From assembly GCA_024401695.1 (NCBI GenBank), contig JAKSKN010000001.1, forward strand, positions 474,666 through 538,665: a DNA stretch of 64,000 nucleotides, read 5' to 3'. The stretch's first letter is position 1. Each line of letters starts with the position of its first letter. This DNA is from Bacteroidales bacterium (GTDB lineage: Bacteria > Bacteroidota > Bacteroidia > Bacteroidales > UBA932). This document shows positions 34,512 through 42,988 of the stretch, piece by piece. The notes below the pieces were generated by a model, which searched no databases, was not told where the DNA came from, and saw nothing but the letters and a program-made list of their open reading frames with translations. A program made the translations under genes and the position numbers.

Positions 34512-34902
34512 ATTCTGCAAGGATTGCAGCGGCCGTCTGTGCCATCTGCTCTTTTTCGATGTTCGGTCTGGTCTTGCGAAAATCAAGATCCCCTTCGGTC
34601 TGGAGAGGGACAAGGTGGATGTGCGTGTGAGGCACTTCCATTCCGAGTACGGCCACGCCTACCCTCTTGCAGGGTACTGCAGCCTTGAGAGCCACGGCTA
34701 CCTTGCGGGCGAACGCCCAGAGCCCTTCGTAGGTCTTCCCGTCAAGATTGAAGATATAGTCATCCTCGACATTCTTCGGAATGACGAGGGTATGGCCGAG
34801 CGCCAGCGGGCTGATGTCCAAAAAGGCGTAGAACTCGTCGTTCTCCGCCACTTTGTATGAAGGAATCTCGCCCTTTGCGATTTTTGTGAATATTGTTGCC
34901 AT
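34498..34902 (-). CDS. HIT-family nucleotide hydrolase
   Basis: A 134-residue histidine-triad protein of the HINT branch, which hydrolyses nucleoside phosphoramidates or AMP derivatives. It starts MATIFTKIAKGEIPSYKV and carries the triad HTHIHLVP near 91-98. It starts 3 bases after greA and overlaps the redoxin-like gene by 14 bases. Confidence 0.94.
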   Translation of the reverse strand: MATIFTKIAKGEIPSYKVAENDEFYAFLDISPLALGHTLVIPKNVEDDYIFNLDGKTYEGLWAFARKVAVALKAAVPCKRVGVAVLGMEVPHTHIHLVPLQTEGDLDFRKTRPNIEKEQMAQTAAAILAEYEKL

Positions 34903-34905
34903 TGA

Positions 34906-35376
34906 TTAGAAAGTAATGTCGAGGATCTTGAATTTCAGGACACCTGATGGGACCTTCGCCTCAACGACCTCACCCTTGGAGTGGCCGAGGAGCGCCTTTG
35001 CGATAGGAGTGGTCGCAGCGAGCTTGCCGGCGGCAAAATCGGCTTCGCTCTCGCCCACGATGGTGAATTCCATCTCTCTGTGAGCAAGCATATTCTCAAC
35101 GCGGACCTTGTTGAGCATCTGCACCTTGTCGGTGCTAAGCTGGGAGTTGTCGAGAACCTTGGCGTTCGCCACCATATTCTGGAGGTTTGATATCTTGAGC
35201 TCAAGCAGACCCTGCGCCTCACGCGCCGACTCGTATTCCGCATTCTCTGAAAGGTCGCCCTTCTCCCGGGCCTCTGCAATGGCTGCGGCAATAACCGGCC
35301 TCTGTGCAAGGGCGTCGGCCAGCTCCTTCTTCATCTTATCGAGCCCTTCCTGGCTCATATAATGTACTTCTGCCAT
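34906..35376 (-). CDS. greA: Transcription elongation factor GreA
   Basis: Rescues backtracked RNA polymerase by stimulating transcript cleavage. The 156 residues show the N-terminal coiled coil (YMSQEGLDKMKKELADAL, with DLSENAEYESAREAQ holding the acidic tip residues) and the C-terminal FKBP-like domain (ATTPIAKALLGHSKGEVVEA). Upstream, a promoter box and a terminator-like hairpin precede the start (see those entries). It leads the greA-HIT-redoxin run. Confidence 0.96.
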   Translation of the reverse strand: MAEVHYMSQEGLDKMKKELADALAQRPVIAAAIAEAREKGDLSENAEYESAREAQGLLELKISNLQNMVANAKVLDNSQLSTDKVQMLNKVRVENMLAHREMEFTIVGESEADFAAGKLAATTPIAKALLGHSKGEVVEAKVPSGVLKFKILDITF

Positions 35377-35400
35377 ATGAAATTATACTATAGTGTCAAT

Positions 35401-35436
35401 TAAAAAGGAGTCCTGCCACGATGGCAGAACCCTCTT
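35401..35436 (-). terminator. Terminator hairpin, possible greA attenuator
   Basis: On the minus strand a stem of about 15 pairs (core CTGCCA/TGGCAG around TCG, with a few G-T pairs) is followed by TTTTTAATTG. It serves the upstream ribF-like gene as terminator, but it lies downstream of the greA promoter box, so it may also control greA. Confidence 0.65.
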
Positions 35437-35444
35437 GTTTCTTT

Positions 35445-35452
35445 GCAAATAT
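35445..35452 (-). promoter_or_regulatory. Promoter -7 box before greA
   Basis: TATATTTG on the minus strand, 68 bases before the greA ATG and just upstream of the hairpin at 35401-35436. Confidence 0.55.
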
Positions 35453-35472
35453 ACTAATTTTCGGATTACCCG

Positions 35473-35994
35473 TCAACTTTTTTGCGAAAGCTTGCGTCCA
35501 AGCATAAGTTCGGCATCGTCAAACCGACCCTCTTCGACCGCCTTCCTTATCCTGGTTGACGAAATGTCGCCTGCAGCCCCGCATTGTATCACGTCGAGCC
35601 CAAGCCCCACCGCAACCTCGCGGACACCGTCCGTCGTCAGGTGGTCACTGCCTATTCTGTTGTCGTAGCCAAGGACCACCGCCGTGCCGCCATATCTGCC
35701 GATCACTATGTCCCGGAGGTAGTCGGCGGCAGAGAGTGCCGCCAGTTCAAGAGTGAAGTCCAGCACCTCCACCCGGTCCACGCCAAGCGCCTTGATCAGC
35801 CCGACCCTTTCATCAAGGGTCGTCAGCAGGCGGAGCCTGGATGCATCCTGTCCGAGAACGGTACGCGGATGCTGGGCGAAGGTTATGACCACCGCCTCCT
35901 CGTCGCGCTCCCGCGCCGAGGAGACGAGGGTCTCTATCACCTTTCGGTGCCCAAGATGGACACCGTCGAAAAAACCTGTCGCTACTACAGCCAT
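35473..35994 (-). CDS. FAD synthetase domain protein, without riboflavin kinase
   Basis: A 173-residue FMN adenylyltransferase-type protein. The nucleotide-binding GFFDGVHLGH sits at about 7-16 and DISSTRIRKAVEEG near 143-156. The usual bifunctional RibF is about 300 residues with a C-terminal riboflavin kinase; here the protein stops right at the domain border, and no kinase sequence follows before the terminator. It could make FAD from FMN or act on another nucleotide. The N-terminus is complete. It overlaps the phosphorylase gene by 10 bases, so it is the last gene of the glycogen operon. A full RibF may exist elsewhere. Confidence 0.82.
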   Translation of the reverse strand: MAVVATGFFDGVHLGHRKVIETLVSSARERDEEAVVITFAQHPRTVLGQDASRLRLLTTLDERVGLIKALGVDRVEVLDFTLELAALSAADYLRDIVIGRYGGTAVVLGYDNRIGSDHLTTDGVREVAVGLGLDVIQCGAAGDISSTRIRKAVEEGRFDDAELMLGRKLSQKS

Positions 35995-38543
35995 TTAACG
36001 AACGGAAGGTCCTGTCGGTGAGGCAGCATCGGATTCTTCGGGAAGATACGGGTGCCTACCTGGTACATACCGGTACGTTGAGGGAGTATGGAGACGAAAT
36101 ATGTGGCTATGCCATTCTCATATTTGTTGAGGCTGAGCTCGCAGACCTCCTGGATATGGAAGACGCCCTTGTCATCCACGGTGGTGAAGAGGATCTCCAC
36201 ACCGACATCCTCCGGCTTCAGACGGCCGAGGTCGAGTTCGACAACGGTCTGGAACGGATCGTCAGGAGAAAGTACGTAGGATGAATCCGGAACAGTGGAC
36301 GTGATAACGCGGATGTTGTTCCACTCCGCGCGCATCAGACCCTTCCAGGCTGAAATCTCGCGGGCAACCTTTCCGCCATCGGCTGCAAGTACGCTATAAC
36401 GGACCATCTGAGGCTCGTAGTACTGCCTGCAGTAATCGATAAGCATCCTGTTGGTGGTGAAATTGCTCGCCACCTTGGCAATGGTGTTCTTGATATATGC
36501 AATCCACTCCTTTGAACGGCCTGTGGACTTGTCGGTCTTGTAGTATGTAGGAGCAATCTCGTTCTCGATCGTTGCATAGATTGTCGCTGAATCGAGTTCG
36601 TTCTGATAGTTATGGTCGTCATACGTACTCTCGAGAGGAAGGGCCCAGCCTGAATCCTCACGGTAGCCTTCAACCCACCATCCGTCAAGGACGGAGAAGT
36701 GCATCACACCGTTCATTGCAGCCTTTTCTCCTGACGTGCCGGAAGCCTCCTGCGGGCGGGTAGGGTTGTTCAGCCATACATCCACGCCCTGGACAAGTCT
36801 CTTGGCAAGAGTTATGTCATAGCCCGGAACAAAGATGATCTTGCCGAGGAAGCGGTCCTGCTTGCTGATTTCAACGATCTGCTTGATGAGGTCCTGGCCC
36901 ATCCCGTCTGCAGGGTGAGCCTTGCCGGCGAATATGAACTGAACCGGATGCTCCGGATTGTTGACGATGGCGTCAAGACGGTCAAGGTCGCTGAAAAGCA
37001 GTGTGGCGCGCTTGTAAGTGGCGAAACGGCGTGCGAAACCGATGGTGAGCACATCGTCGCGGAAGCGCTCCGCAATGGTCACGATCTGGCTTGGCGTATA
37101 GTGCGCACATACGGAAGGATTGTGAAGACGCTCGAGTATGGAGTCCCTGAGATCCTTCTTGAGAGTCTTGCGGGTCTCCCACACCTCTTCGTCAGACACG
37201 CTGTATATGCCGTCGAAGCAGGACTTGTCGTAGTGGCTCGACTTGAATTCCTCTCCGAACACGCGCTCATAGATTTTCTTCCACTCCTTGGCGGCCCAGG
37301 TTGGATAATGGACGCCGTTGGTGACATAGCTGATATAGAGTTCTTCAGGAAGATAACCCGGGTACAAGTTTGCGAATATCTCCTGGCTGACCTTTCCGTG
37401 GAGCATCGAAACGCCGTTGACGTTCTGCGACATATTGGCGGCAAGAATGCTCATACTGAACTTCTCGTCGCGGTTGTCCGCATCGATCTTTCCGAGATTC
37501 ATAAGTGTGCGCCAGTCGATGCCCATACGCTGCGGATAGTGGCCGAGGTACTTTCCGATGATGTCCTCCGTAAAGGCATCGTGCCCTGCAGGCACAGGTG
37601 TATGGGTGGTGAAAACGCTGGATGCGCGCACGAGTTCAAGCCCTTCGAAGAAGCTGAAGCCACCGTTCTGCATATACTCACGGAGTCTCTCAAGGCCTGC
37701 GAATGCAGCGTGGCCTTCGTTGTAGTGGTATATTGTCGGATTGAGGCCGAGGGCACGGAGGGCACGCACGCCACCGATGCCAAGCAGAATCTCCTGCTTC
37801 ATACGGTTCTCCCAGTCGCCGCCATAGAGGTGATGGGTGACCTGACGGTCTTCTGGTGAATTTGCCTCGAAGTCGGTATCAAGAAGATAAAGGTCCGTGC
37901 GGCCTACGGCAACCTTCCAGATACGGGCGGTCATCGTACGGCCCGGCATAGCCATTGTCACGGTCTTCCAGGCTCCGTTCTCATCGAAAACGGGCTCCGC
38001 AGGGATCTTGAGGAAATCCTGAGGCACATAGTCTGCGACCTGATTGCCCTGAGGGGTGAGGCGCTGGTTGAAATAACCGTAACGGTAGAGAAGTCCGACA
38101 GCCACGAGATTGACATTCATATCGGAAGTTTCCTTCAGATAATCTCCGGCAAGGATGCCGAGGCCGCCGGAATAAATCTTGAGAGAAGTGTCAAGACCGT
38201 ATTCCATACAGAAGTATCCGATGGATGGCTCCGCCCTTTCCGCCTTCTTTGCCATATAGGCATTGAAATTGTCCATTACTGCCGCCAGGCGGGAGAGGAA
38301 GTCCTTGTCTTCTGCAAGCTGGTTGTATCTCTTAAGGCTGACTTTATCAAGAATCTCCATAGGGTTGTGACCTGACTTGTGCCAGAGGTCTGAATCGATG
38401 GACTTGAAAAGAGCCTTTGCGTCATCGTTCCAGCACCACCACAGGTTCTTGCACAGGGTTTCAAGGCCGGAAAGCGAGGCGGGAAGGTGTCTTGTCACCA
38501 TCACACTCCTCCAGATTGGAGATTCACTTTGATTCTTATACAT
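35985..38543 (-). CDS. glgP: Alpha-glucan (glycogen) phosphorylase
   Basis: Releases glucose-1-phosphate from alpha-1,4-glucans using pyridoxal phosphate. The 852-residue enzyme belongs to the shorter bacterial/archaeal alpha-glucan phosphorylase group (start LPASLSGLETLCKNLWWCW; middle YCMEYGLDTSLKIYSGGLG). The cofactor-bearing Lys lies in ASGTSGEKAAMNG, followed by LDGWWVEGY. It has family length. It is downstream of the GH57 gene by 10 bases and overlaps the FAD-synthetase-like gene, in the packed alpha-glucan operon. Confidence 0.94.
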   Translation of the reverse strand: MYKNQSESPIWRSVMVTRHLPASLSGLETLCKNLWWCWNDDAKALFKSIDSDLWHKSGHNPMEILDKVSLKRYNQLAEDKDFLSRLAAVMDNFNAYMAKKAERAEPSIGYFCMEYGLDTSLKIYSGGLGILAGDYLKETSDMNVNLVAVGLLYRYGYFNQRLTPQGNQVADYVPQDFLKIPAEPVFDENGAWKTVTMAMPGRTMTARIWKVAVGRTDLYLLDTDFEANSPEDRQVTHHLYGGDWENRMKQEILLGIGGVRALRALGLNPTIYHYNEGHAAFAGLERLREYMQNGGFSFFEGLELVRASSVFTTHTPVPAGHDAFTEDIIGKYLGHYPQRMGIDWRTLMNLGKIDADNRDEKFSMSILAANMSQNVNGVSMLHGKVSQEIFANLYPGYLPEELYISYVTNGVHYPTWAAKEWKKIYERVFGEEFKSSHYDKSCFDGIYSVSDEEVWETRKTLKKDLRDSILERLHNPSVCAHYTPSQIVTIAERFRDDVLTIGFARRFATYKRATLLFSDLDRLDAIVNNPEHPVQFIFAGKAHPADGMGQDLIKQIVEISKQDRFLGKIIFVPGYDITLAKRLVQGVDVWLNNPTRPQEASGTSGEKAAMNGVMHFSVLDGWWVEGYREDSGWALPLESTYDDHNYQNELDSATIYATIENEIAPTYYKTDKSTGRSKEWIAYIKNTIAKVASNFTTNRMLIDYCRQYYEPQMVRYSVLAADGGKVAREISAWKGLMRAEWNNIRVITSTVPDSSYVLSPDDPFQTVVELDLGRLKPEDVGVEILFTTVDDKGVFHIQEVCELSLNKYENGIATYFVSILPQRTGMYQVGTRIFPKNPMLPHRQDLPFVKWL

Positions 38544-38553
38544 AATTCAGATA

Positions 38554-39747
38554 TTATTTTTCCGCTATTGCGTTGTTAACTCTTATAATGAAATCACTGA
38601 GGACATTCATATAATTGATGAAAGCCTCGTATGGCGTACTGTATGGGTTGAAACGCTGATGGATCTCTCCGTCAGAGAAGAATTTGGTGCACATATAGTA
38701 CAGGTGGTCACTTTCCTGAAGGTGTCCGAAGTCGGCCCAGAGGCTAGGGTCGTTCAGGATGGAAAGTTTTTCCTCAAGACGGTAGAGCTTGTTGAACGCA
38801 TCCTGCTGGAGGTCATTTCCCAGCCAGGCGGTAAGGTCGCGCTCTTCATCCGCCCAGGAAATAGGCTGCATCACCGACAGGTCACCGACGCTCTCGAGCT
38901 TCTGCGCCGCCTCTGCAGGTGTGACGAACTGAAGCGCACCGTCCTTGGATCCAAGGCTTGCGAACGCCTTCATGAAATCAAAGATACCGCAGGTACCCGG
39001 CTGATGCTCGCCGAAGGTCTCATAGTCCATGAAAAGATTGACGATGTCACCCTCCGACGCCTTGATCCAGGAGATATATTTCTCGGCTGTGAGCGGCCAC
39101 TCCTGCCAGTTCTGGTCAGAGAAACGGAAAGCGATGTCGTCGCTGAGCTGGTAATTGCGCAGAAGGAGCTTGAGGTCGCTCTTGAAATCATTGTTGTAGA
39201 TGAAGTTCGGGCTCTTCCAGGCCATGATATGGCGGGCTCCTTCGGTGAGCATCGTGGTGAAGCCCAGTTCACGGACCTCCGCTCCTATCGCATCGGAATA
39301 GATGAGCTCGGTGTTGCGGAAGGTCTTCGGGGTCACTCCGAAGTAATGTTCTATGGCCTGTTTGTGCATCTGGACCTGATGCTCGAATTCCTGTGTCGAG
39401 GCAAGAGATGAAAGCGAGTGGTAATATGTCTCGCTGAGAAACTCGACGCAGCCGGTATCGGCAAGGGCACGGAAACTGTCAAGGACTTCCGGAGCATAAC
39501 GGTCGAACTGCTCCATAGCTGAGCCGGAGATGGAGAAGGCAACCTTGAACTTGCCCTTGTTTGCCTTGATGGCCTGCAGAAGAAGTTCGTTCATAGGAAG
39601 GTAGCACTTCTGTGCCACCCTCTTGAGGATAGTTCTATTGGCATAATCATCGTAATAATGCGAATCCTTGCCGATATCAAAGAATCTGTACAGACGGAGT
39701 CTGGTTGGTTGATGGACCTGGAAATAAAGGCAGATTGACTTCTTCAT
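38554..39747 (-). CDS. GH57-family alpha-glucan-acting enzyme
   Basis: A 397-residue glycoside hydrolase family 57 protein. The start CLYFQVHQPTRLRLYRFFD carries the conserved HxP region, KVAFSISGSAMEQ the second, and MDYETFGEHQPG the motif with acidic residues near 223-232. Family 57 includes alpha-amylases, 4-alpha-glucanotransferases and branching enzymes; a GH13 branching enzyme is already in the operon, so amylase or transferase is more likely. It lies 2 bases after the GT4 gene and 10 before glgP. Confidence 0.9.
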   Translation of the reverse strand: MKKSICLYFQVHQPTRLRLYRFFDIGKDSHYYDDYANRTILKRVAQKCYLPMNELLLQAIKANKGKFKVAFSISGSAMEQFDRYAPEVLDSFRALADTGCVEFLSETYYHSLSSLASTQEFEHQVQMHKQAIEHYFGVTPKTFRNTELIYSDAIGAEVRELGFTTMLTEGARHIMAWKSPNFIYNNDFKSDLKLLLRNYQLSDDIAFRFSDQNWQEWPLTAEKYISWIKASEGDIVNLFMDYETFGEHQPGTCGIFDFMKAFASLGSKDGALQFVTPAEAAQKLESVGDLSVMQPISWADEERDLTAWLGNDLQQDAFNKLYRLEEKLSILNDPSLWADFGHLQESDHLYYMCTKFFSDGEIHQRFNPYSTPYEAFINYMNVLSDFIIRVNNAIAEK

Positions 39748-39749
39748 AT

Positions 39750-41042
39750 CTATTTGTTGACTACTGATTCATAAACTGCTTTGAGCTTTGCGGTAGCGTT
39801 GTTCCACTTGAGCTCGTTGACTTCATCAAAACCCTGCTTTGTCGCGAATTCCGCAAGGGCGGGATACTGGAGGAGGGCGTAAATATCATCCGCCATGGCA
39901 TCTACATCCCAGAAATCGACCTTCAGCGCATACTTGAGCACTTCGGCCGCACCTGACTGGTGAGAAATGATTGACGGAACGTTGGAGCGCATCGCCTCCA
40001 GAGGAGAGATGCCGAAAGGTTCCGATACGGACGGCATTATGTAGACGTCGCTCAAGGCGAACATCTTCTGGACTTCCTGTCCGCGGAGGAATCCGGTGAA
40101 ATGGAACCTGTCAGAGATGCCGAGGCGCGCCACCTGACGGATTGCACGGTTCATCATATCACCGCTGCCGGCCATTACAAAACGCACATTGGAGGTCCTC
40201 TTGAGAACCTTGGCGGCCGCTTCTATGAAATATTCCGGACCTTTCTGGAAAGTGATGCGACCGAGGAATGTGACAACCTTGTCCCTGATTCCCCTCTCGA
40301 CCTCGATGTCCTCACGTCCGCTGAAATCCACCGCATTGTGCACGGTCACGACCTTGGACGGGTCTATTCCATATTTGTTGATGACAATATTCCTGGTAAG
40401 GTCACTGACTGTGACGACGCGGTCGGCACATTCCATTCCGCGCTTCTCGATTGCAAGCACGCGCGAATCCATATGCTTCTCGTCGCCGCGGTCATAGGAC
40501 GTGGCGTGGACGTGGACGACGAGAGGCTTGCCGGTCAGTTCCTTGGCGGCTATGCCGGCGAGGTAGGTAAGCCAGTCGTGGGCGTGTATCACGTCGAATT
40601 CATCCTTGTGCTGCACGGCTATCGTACCACCGACCTGGGCATAACGCGATACCTCTTCCATCAGGTTTGCCCCATATTTGCCGGAGAACTTGAATTTCTG
40701 GCCGAAGCCAACCAGGGTTTCGTGCACCTGCTCATTCTTCATCTTTTCGATGGCTTCGAAATATTCGTCCGGATTGACATAAGGGACGATGTTGGAATCC
40801 ACCTGAAGGAATTTGACCTTGTTGAGGAATTCATCGACAGAGTCGCTGACATTCATCACAGCCACGTCGCTGGCATCGAGAATGGTGGTGGCGGACTGGT
40901 CTTCGTCGCCACTTGCCGCCGGCATCACGAACAGAGTCTCGACACCATTATGGGCCAGTCCCTTGACTATGCCCTCGCAGGCGGTTCCAAGTCCGCCGGC
41001 GATATGTGGAGGGAACTCCCAGCCGAACATCAGTACTTTCAT
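39750..41042 (-). CDS. GT4 glycosyltransferase, glycogen-synthase-like
   Basis: A 430-residue GT-B enzyme in glycosyltransferase family 4. N-terminal MKVLMFGWEFPPHIAGGLGT contains the donor-loop pattern (GGLG), and the C-terminal half has TFLGRITFQKGPEYFIEAA and MPSVSEPFGISPLEAM, the nucleotide-sugar site. The position between the debranching and GH57 genes makes it the probable chain-extending enzyme; whether it uses UDP- or ADP-glucose is not visible. No ADP-glucose pyrophosphorylase is in the window. It overlaps the debranching gene by 4 bases. Confidence 0.92.
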   Translation of the reverse strand: MKVLMFGWEFPPHIAGGLGTACEGIVKGLAHNGVETLFVMPAASGDEDQSATTILDASDVAVMNVSDSVDEFLNKVKFLQVDSNIVPYVNPDEYFEAIEKMKNEQVHETLVGFGQKFKFSGKYGANLMEEVSRYAQVGGTIAVQHKDEFDVIHAHDWLTYLAGIAAKELTGKPLVVHVHATSYDRGDEKHMDSRVLAIEKRGMECADRVVTVSDLTRNIVINKYGIDPSKVVTVHNAVDFSGREDIEVERGIRDKVVTFLGRITFQKGPEYFIEAAAKVLKRTSNVRFVMAGSGDMMNRAIRQVARLGISDRFHFTGFLRGQEVQKMFALSDVYIMPSVSEPFGISPLEAMRSNVPSIISHQSGAAEVLKYALKVDFWDVDAMADDIYALLQYPALAEFATKQGFDEVNELKWNNATAKLKAVYESVVNK

Positions 41043-42982
41043 TTCTTATCCTCCTTATATTTGTCCAACATATACTCTACAGAAAGCAGGGCGGCAGTGC
41101 TGAGCGCCGATGAAATGGCTCCGTGCGGTTCGTGAGGTGGATCTCCGTCATAGAGTTCGGAGAAGGCGCCGACACCGTGCTTGTTGAGATCTTCGTAGAA
41201 TCCTTCTGCAAGCCATTCTGCCTTCTTCCAGAAGGACTGTCCCTTGATGCGGAAGGAAACCTCGGTATAAGGCTCAAGAAGGAACGGTCGCGTGCAACCC
41301 TGATGATAGGCAAGGTCACGTTCGAGCTGCGTACCTTCGTAGACGCCCTTGTATTTGATATCACGTGGAGACAGGGTGCGGATGCCCCTTGAGGTCACGA
41401 GTTCGTTATCAACCACACGGAGGATCAATGGAGCGAGCTCTTCATCCACCGGTGAATACTTGACGCTGATGGAATACAGCTGATTCGGGCGGATGTCCTG
41501 ATTCTGGCCATTGTTGTCGACATAGTCGGCAAGGCAGCTGTGCGATGCGTTCCAGAAGGTCTTCTGATAATTCATCCTTACGAGACCGCGTATCTCTTCC
41601 CACTTCTTGACGAACTGGCCGTTCCTTGTCCCGTATTTGCCTTCCATTTCCAATGCGAAGCAGATGGCATTATACCAGAAGGCATTCGTTTCCACCTGAT
41701 ATCCGGCACGTTCGGTGACGGCACGTCCGTCAATGTATGCATTCATCCAGCTTAAGGCCACCCCGTCCATCTGAGCCCACAAGAGCCCGTTAGGGTGCAT
41801 CGACACCTCGCGGCGTTCACCCGGGAGATAGCTTTCGATCACGCCCTTGAGAGTCGTGCCGTATTTCTTCCAGACTTTCTCCTCGTCCGCGCCATAGTCG
41901 ATGTACTTCTGAAGCACAAGGGCCAGGCGCAGTGGCGCTTCCACCTGAGTGGTGCGGCGGAAAAGGCGCTCCTGCTCATCGGTGATGAGGTTGTCAAGGA
42001 TCTCCTCGAACTGCGCAGGGTCATCAAGGCCATAGAGGGCCAGACCCGGCAGGGCCTGGAGGGTTTCGCGAAGGAGGCCAGTATACATCCAGGAGAAGCC
42101 CGCATTGATCTTCTTCCTGTTGTTATGATCGATTATGAGTCGGTTCGCGCAGCGGCGGAGCTGGTCGCGATAATCGGCGGCGCTGCCTTTCTTCTTGAGG
42201 CCCGAATTGAATTTCTTGACGAATTCAGCCGGGTCTTCCTCACTGAGGGAGGCAGACACCACGGCCGAGCGTCCAGGTGAAAGCCTGAGTTCGAAATATC
42301 CGGGCACGAAGAGGTCCTCGCGGCAGTCGAAACCGCGGCGGTACTCATCAGAATATGTGATACCGAGGTTCCAGCTGTTGGTCTTCGTGAACTTCGCCTT
42401 CGAATCGCTGACCTGAATGTTCAGTGACGGGAAGTTCGGATAGAGACGATAAGCCATACCGTTCTTGATTTCAGTGCCGTCGGTCTGCGCATCGGCGTTC
42501 TGGTGAGTCAGGGCATGCACATTGCGGAAAGCCAGGAACGGGCTGAACTGGAGGACAACCGGAAGAGAGGACTCCAGAAGCTCGTATTTGATCAGCACCT
42601 GGTCCTTGTCGGAAGCCAGCAGAAGGCTCTTGCGGAAAACGGCCTCGCCAACCTTGAAGGTGATTCTCGGCACCGGATTGGCCTCGAAGTCCACAATATA
42701 CTTGTGTCCCCTCGGCTCATAGATGTCACCATAGCAGTGAATTCCGAGATTGAAGCGTTTGCCGCCGATGATAAGGGTCTCATCGAGTGCGGAAAGGAGC
42801 AGGAATCTGTCTCCTCCGAAACGGTCGAGAGTGACAGCCAGCAGACCGTGATACCGGCGGGTGTTGCAGCCGATGATCGAAGTGTTGCAGTAGGCTCCGG
42901 TCTTGTTGGACCCGAGGACCTCCCTCTTCAGTGAATAGGAGAGGTTGACCAGTTCAGACTTGTTGAATTTCAGAAAAGCCAT
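41039..42982 (-). CDS. Glycogen debranching enzyme (amylo-alpha-1,6-glucosidase)
   Basis: A 647-residue protein with an N-terminal beta domain (about 1-260: NTSIIGCNTRRYHGLLAVTL) and a C-terminal six-hairpin GDE domain (about 290-640: NAGFSWMYTGLLRETLQALP, LLWAQMDGVALSWM, AFWYNAICFALEM). It should remove alpha-1,6-linked glucose from limit dextrins. It lies 6 bases after glgB and overlaps the GT4 gene by 4 bases. Together with the branching enzyme it sets the branching pattern of the polymer. Confidence 0.94.
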   Translation of the reverse strand: MAFLKFNKSELVNLSYSLKREVLGSNKTGAYCNTSIIGCNTRRYHGLLAVTLDRFGGDRFLLLSALDETLIIGGKRFNLGIHCYGDIYEPRGHKYIVDFEANPVPRITFKVGEAVFRKSLLLASDKDQVLIKYELLESSLPVVLQFSPFLAFRNVHALTHQNADAQTDGTEIKNGMAYRLYPNFPSLNIQVSDSKAKFTKTNSWNLGITYSDEYRRGFDCREDLFVPGYFELRLSPGRSAVVSASLSEEDPAEFVKKFNSGLKKKGSAADYRDQLRRCANRLIIDHNNRKKINAGFSWMYTGLLRETLQALPGLALYGLDDPAQFEEILDNLITDEQERLFRRTTQVEAPLRLALVLQKYIDYGADEEKVWKKYGTTLKGVIESYLPGERREVSMHPNGLLWAQMDGVALSWMNAYIDGRAVTERAGYQVETNAFWYNAICFALEMEGKYGTRNGQFVKKWEEIRGLVRMNYQKTFWNASHSCLADYVDNNGQNQDIRPNQLYSISVKYSPVDEELAPLILRVVDNELVTSRGIRTLSPRDIKYKGVYEGTQLERDLAYHQGCTRPFLLEPYTEVSFRIKGQSFWKKAEWLAEGFYEDLNKHGVGAFSELYDGDPPHEPHGAISSALSTAALLSVEYMLDKYKEDKK

Positions 42983-42988
42983 TTCGCT

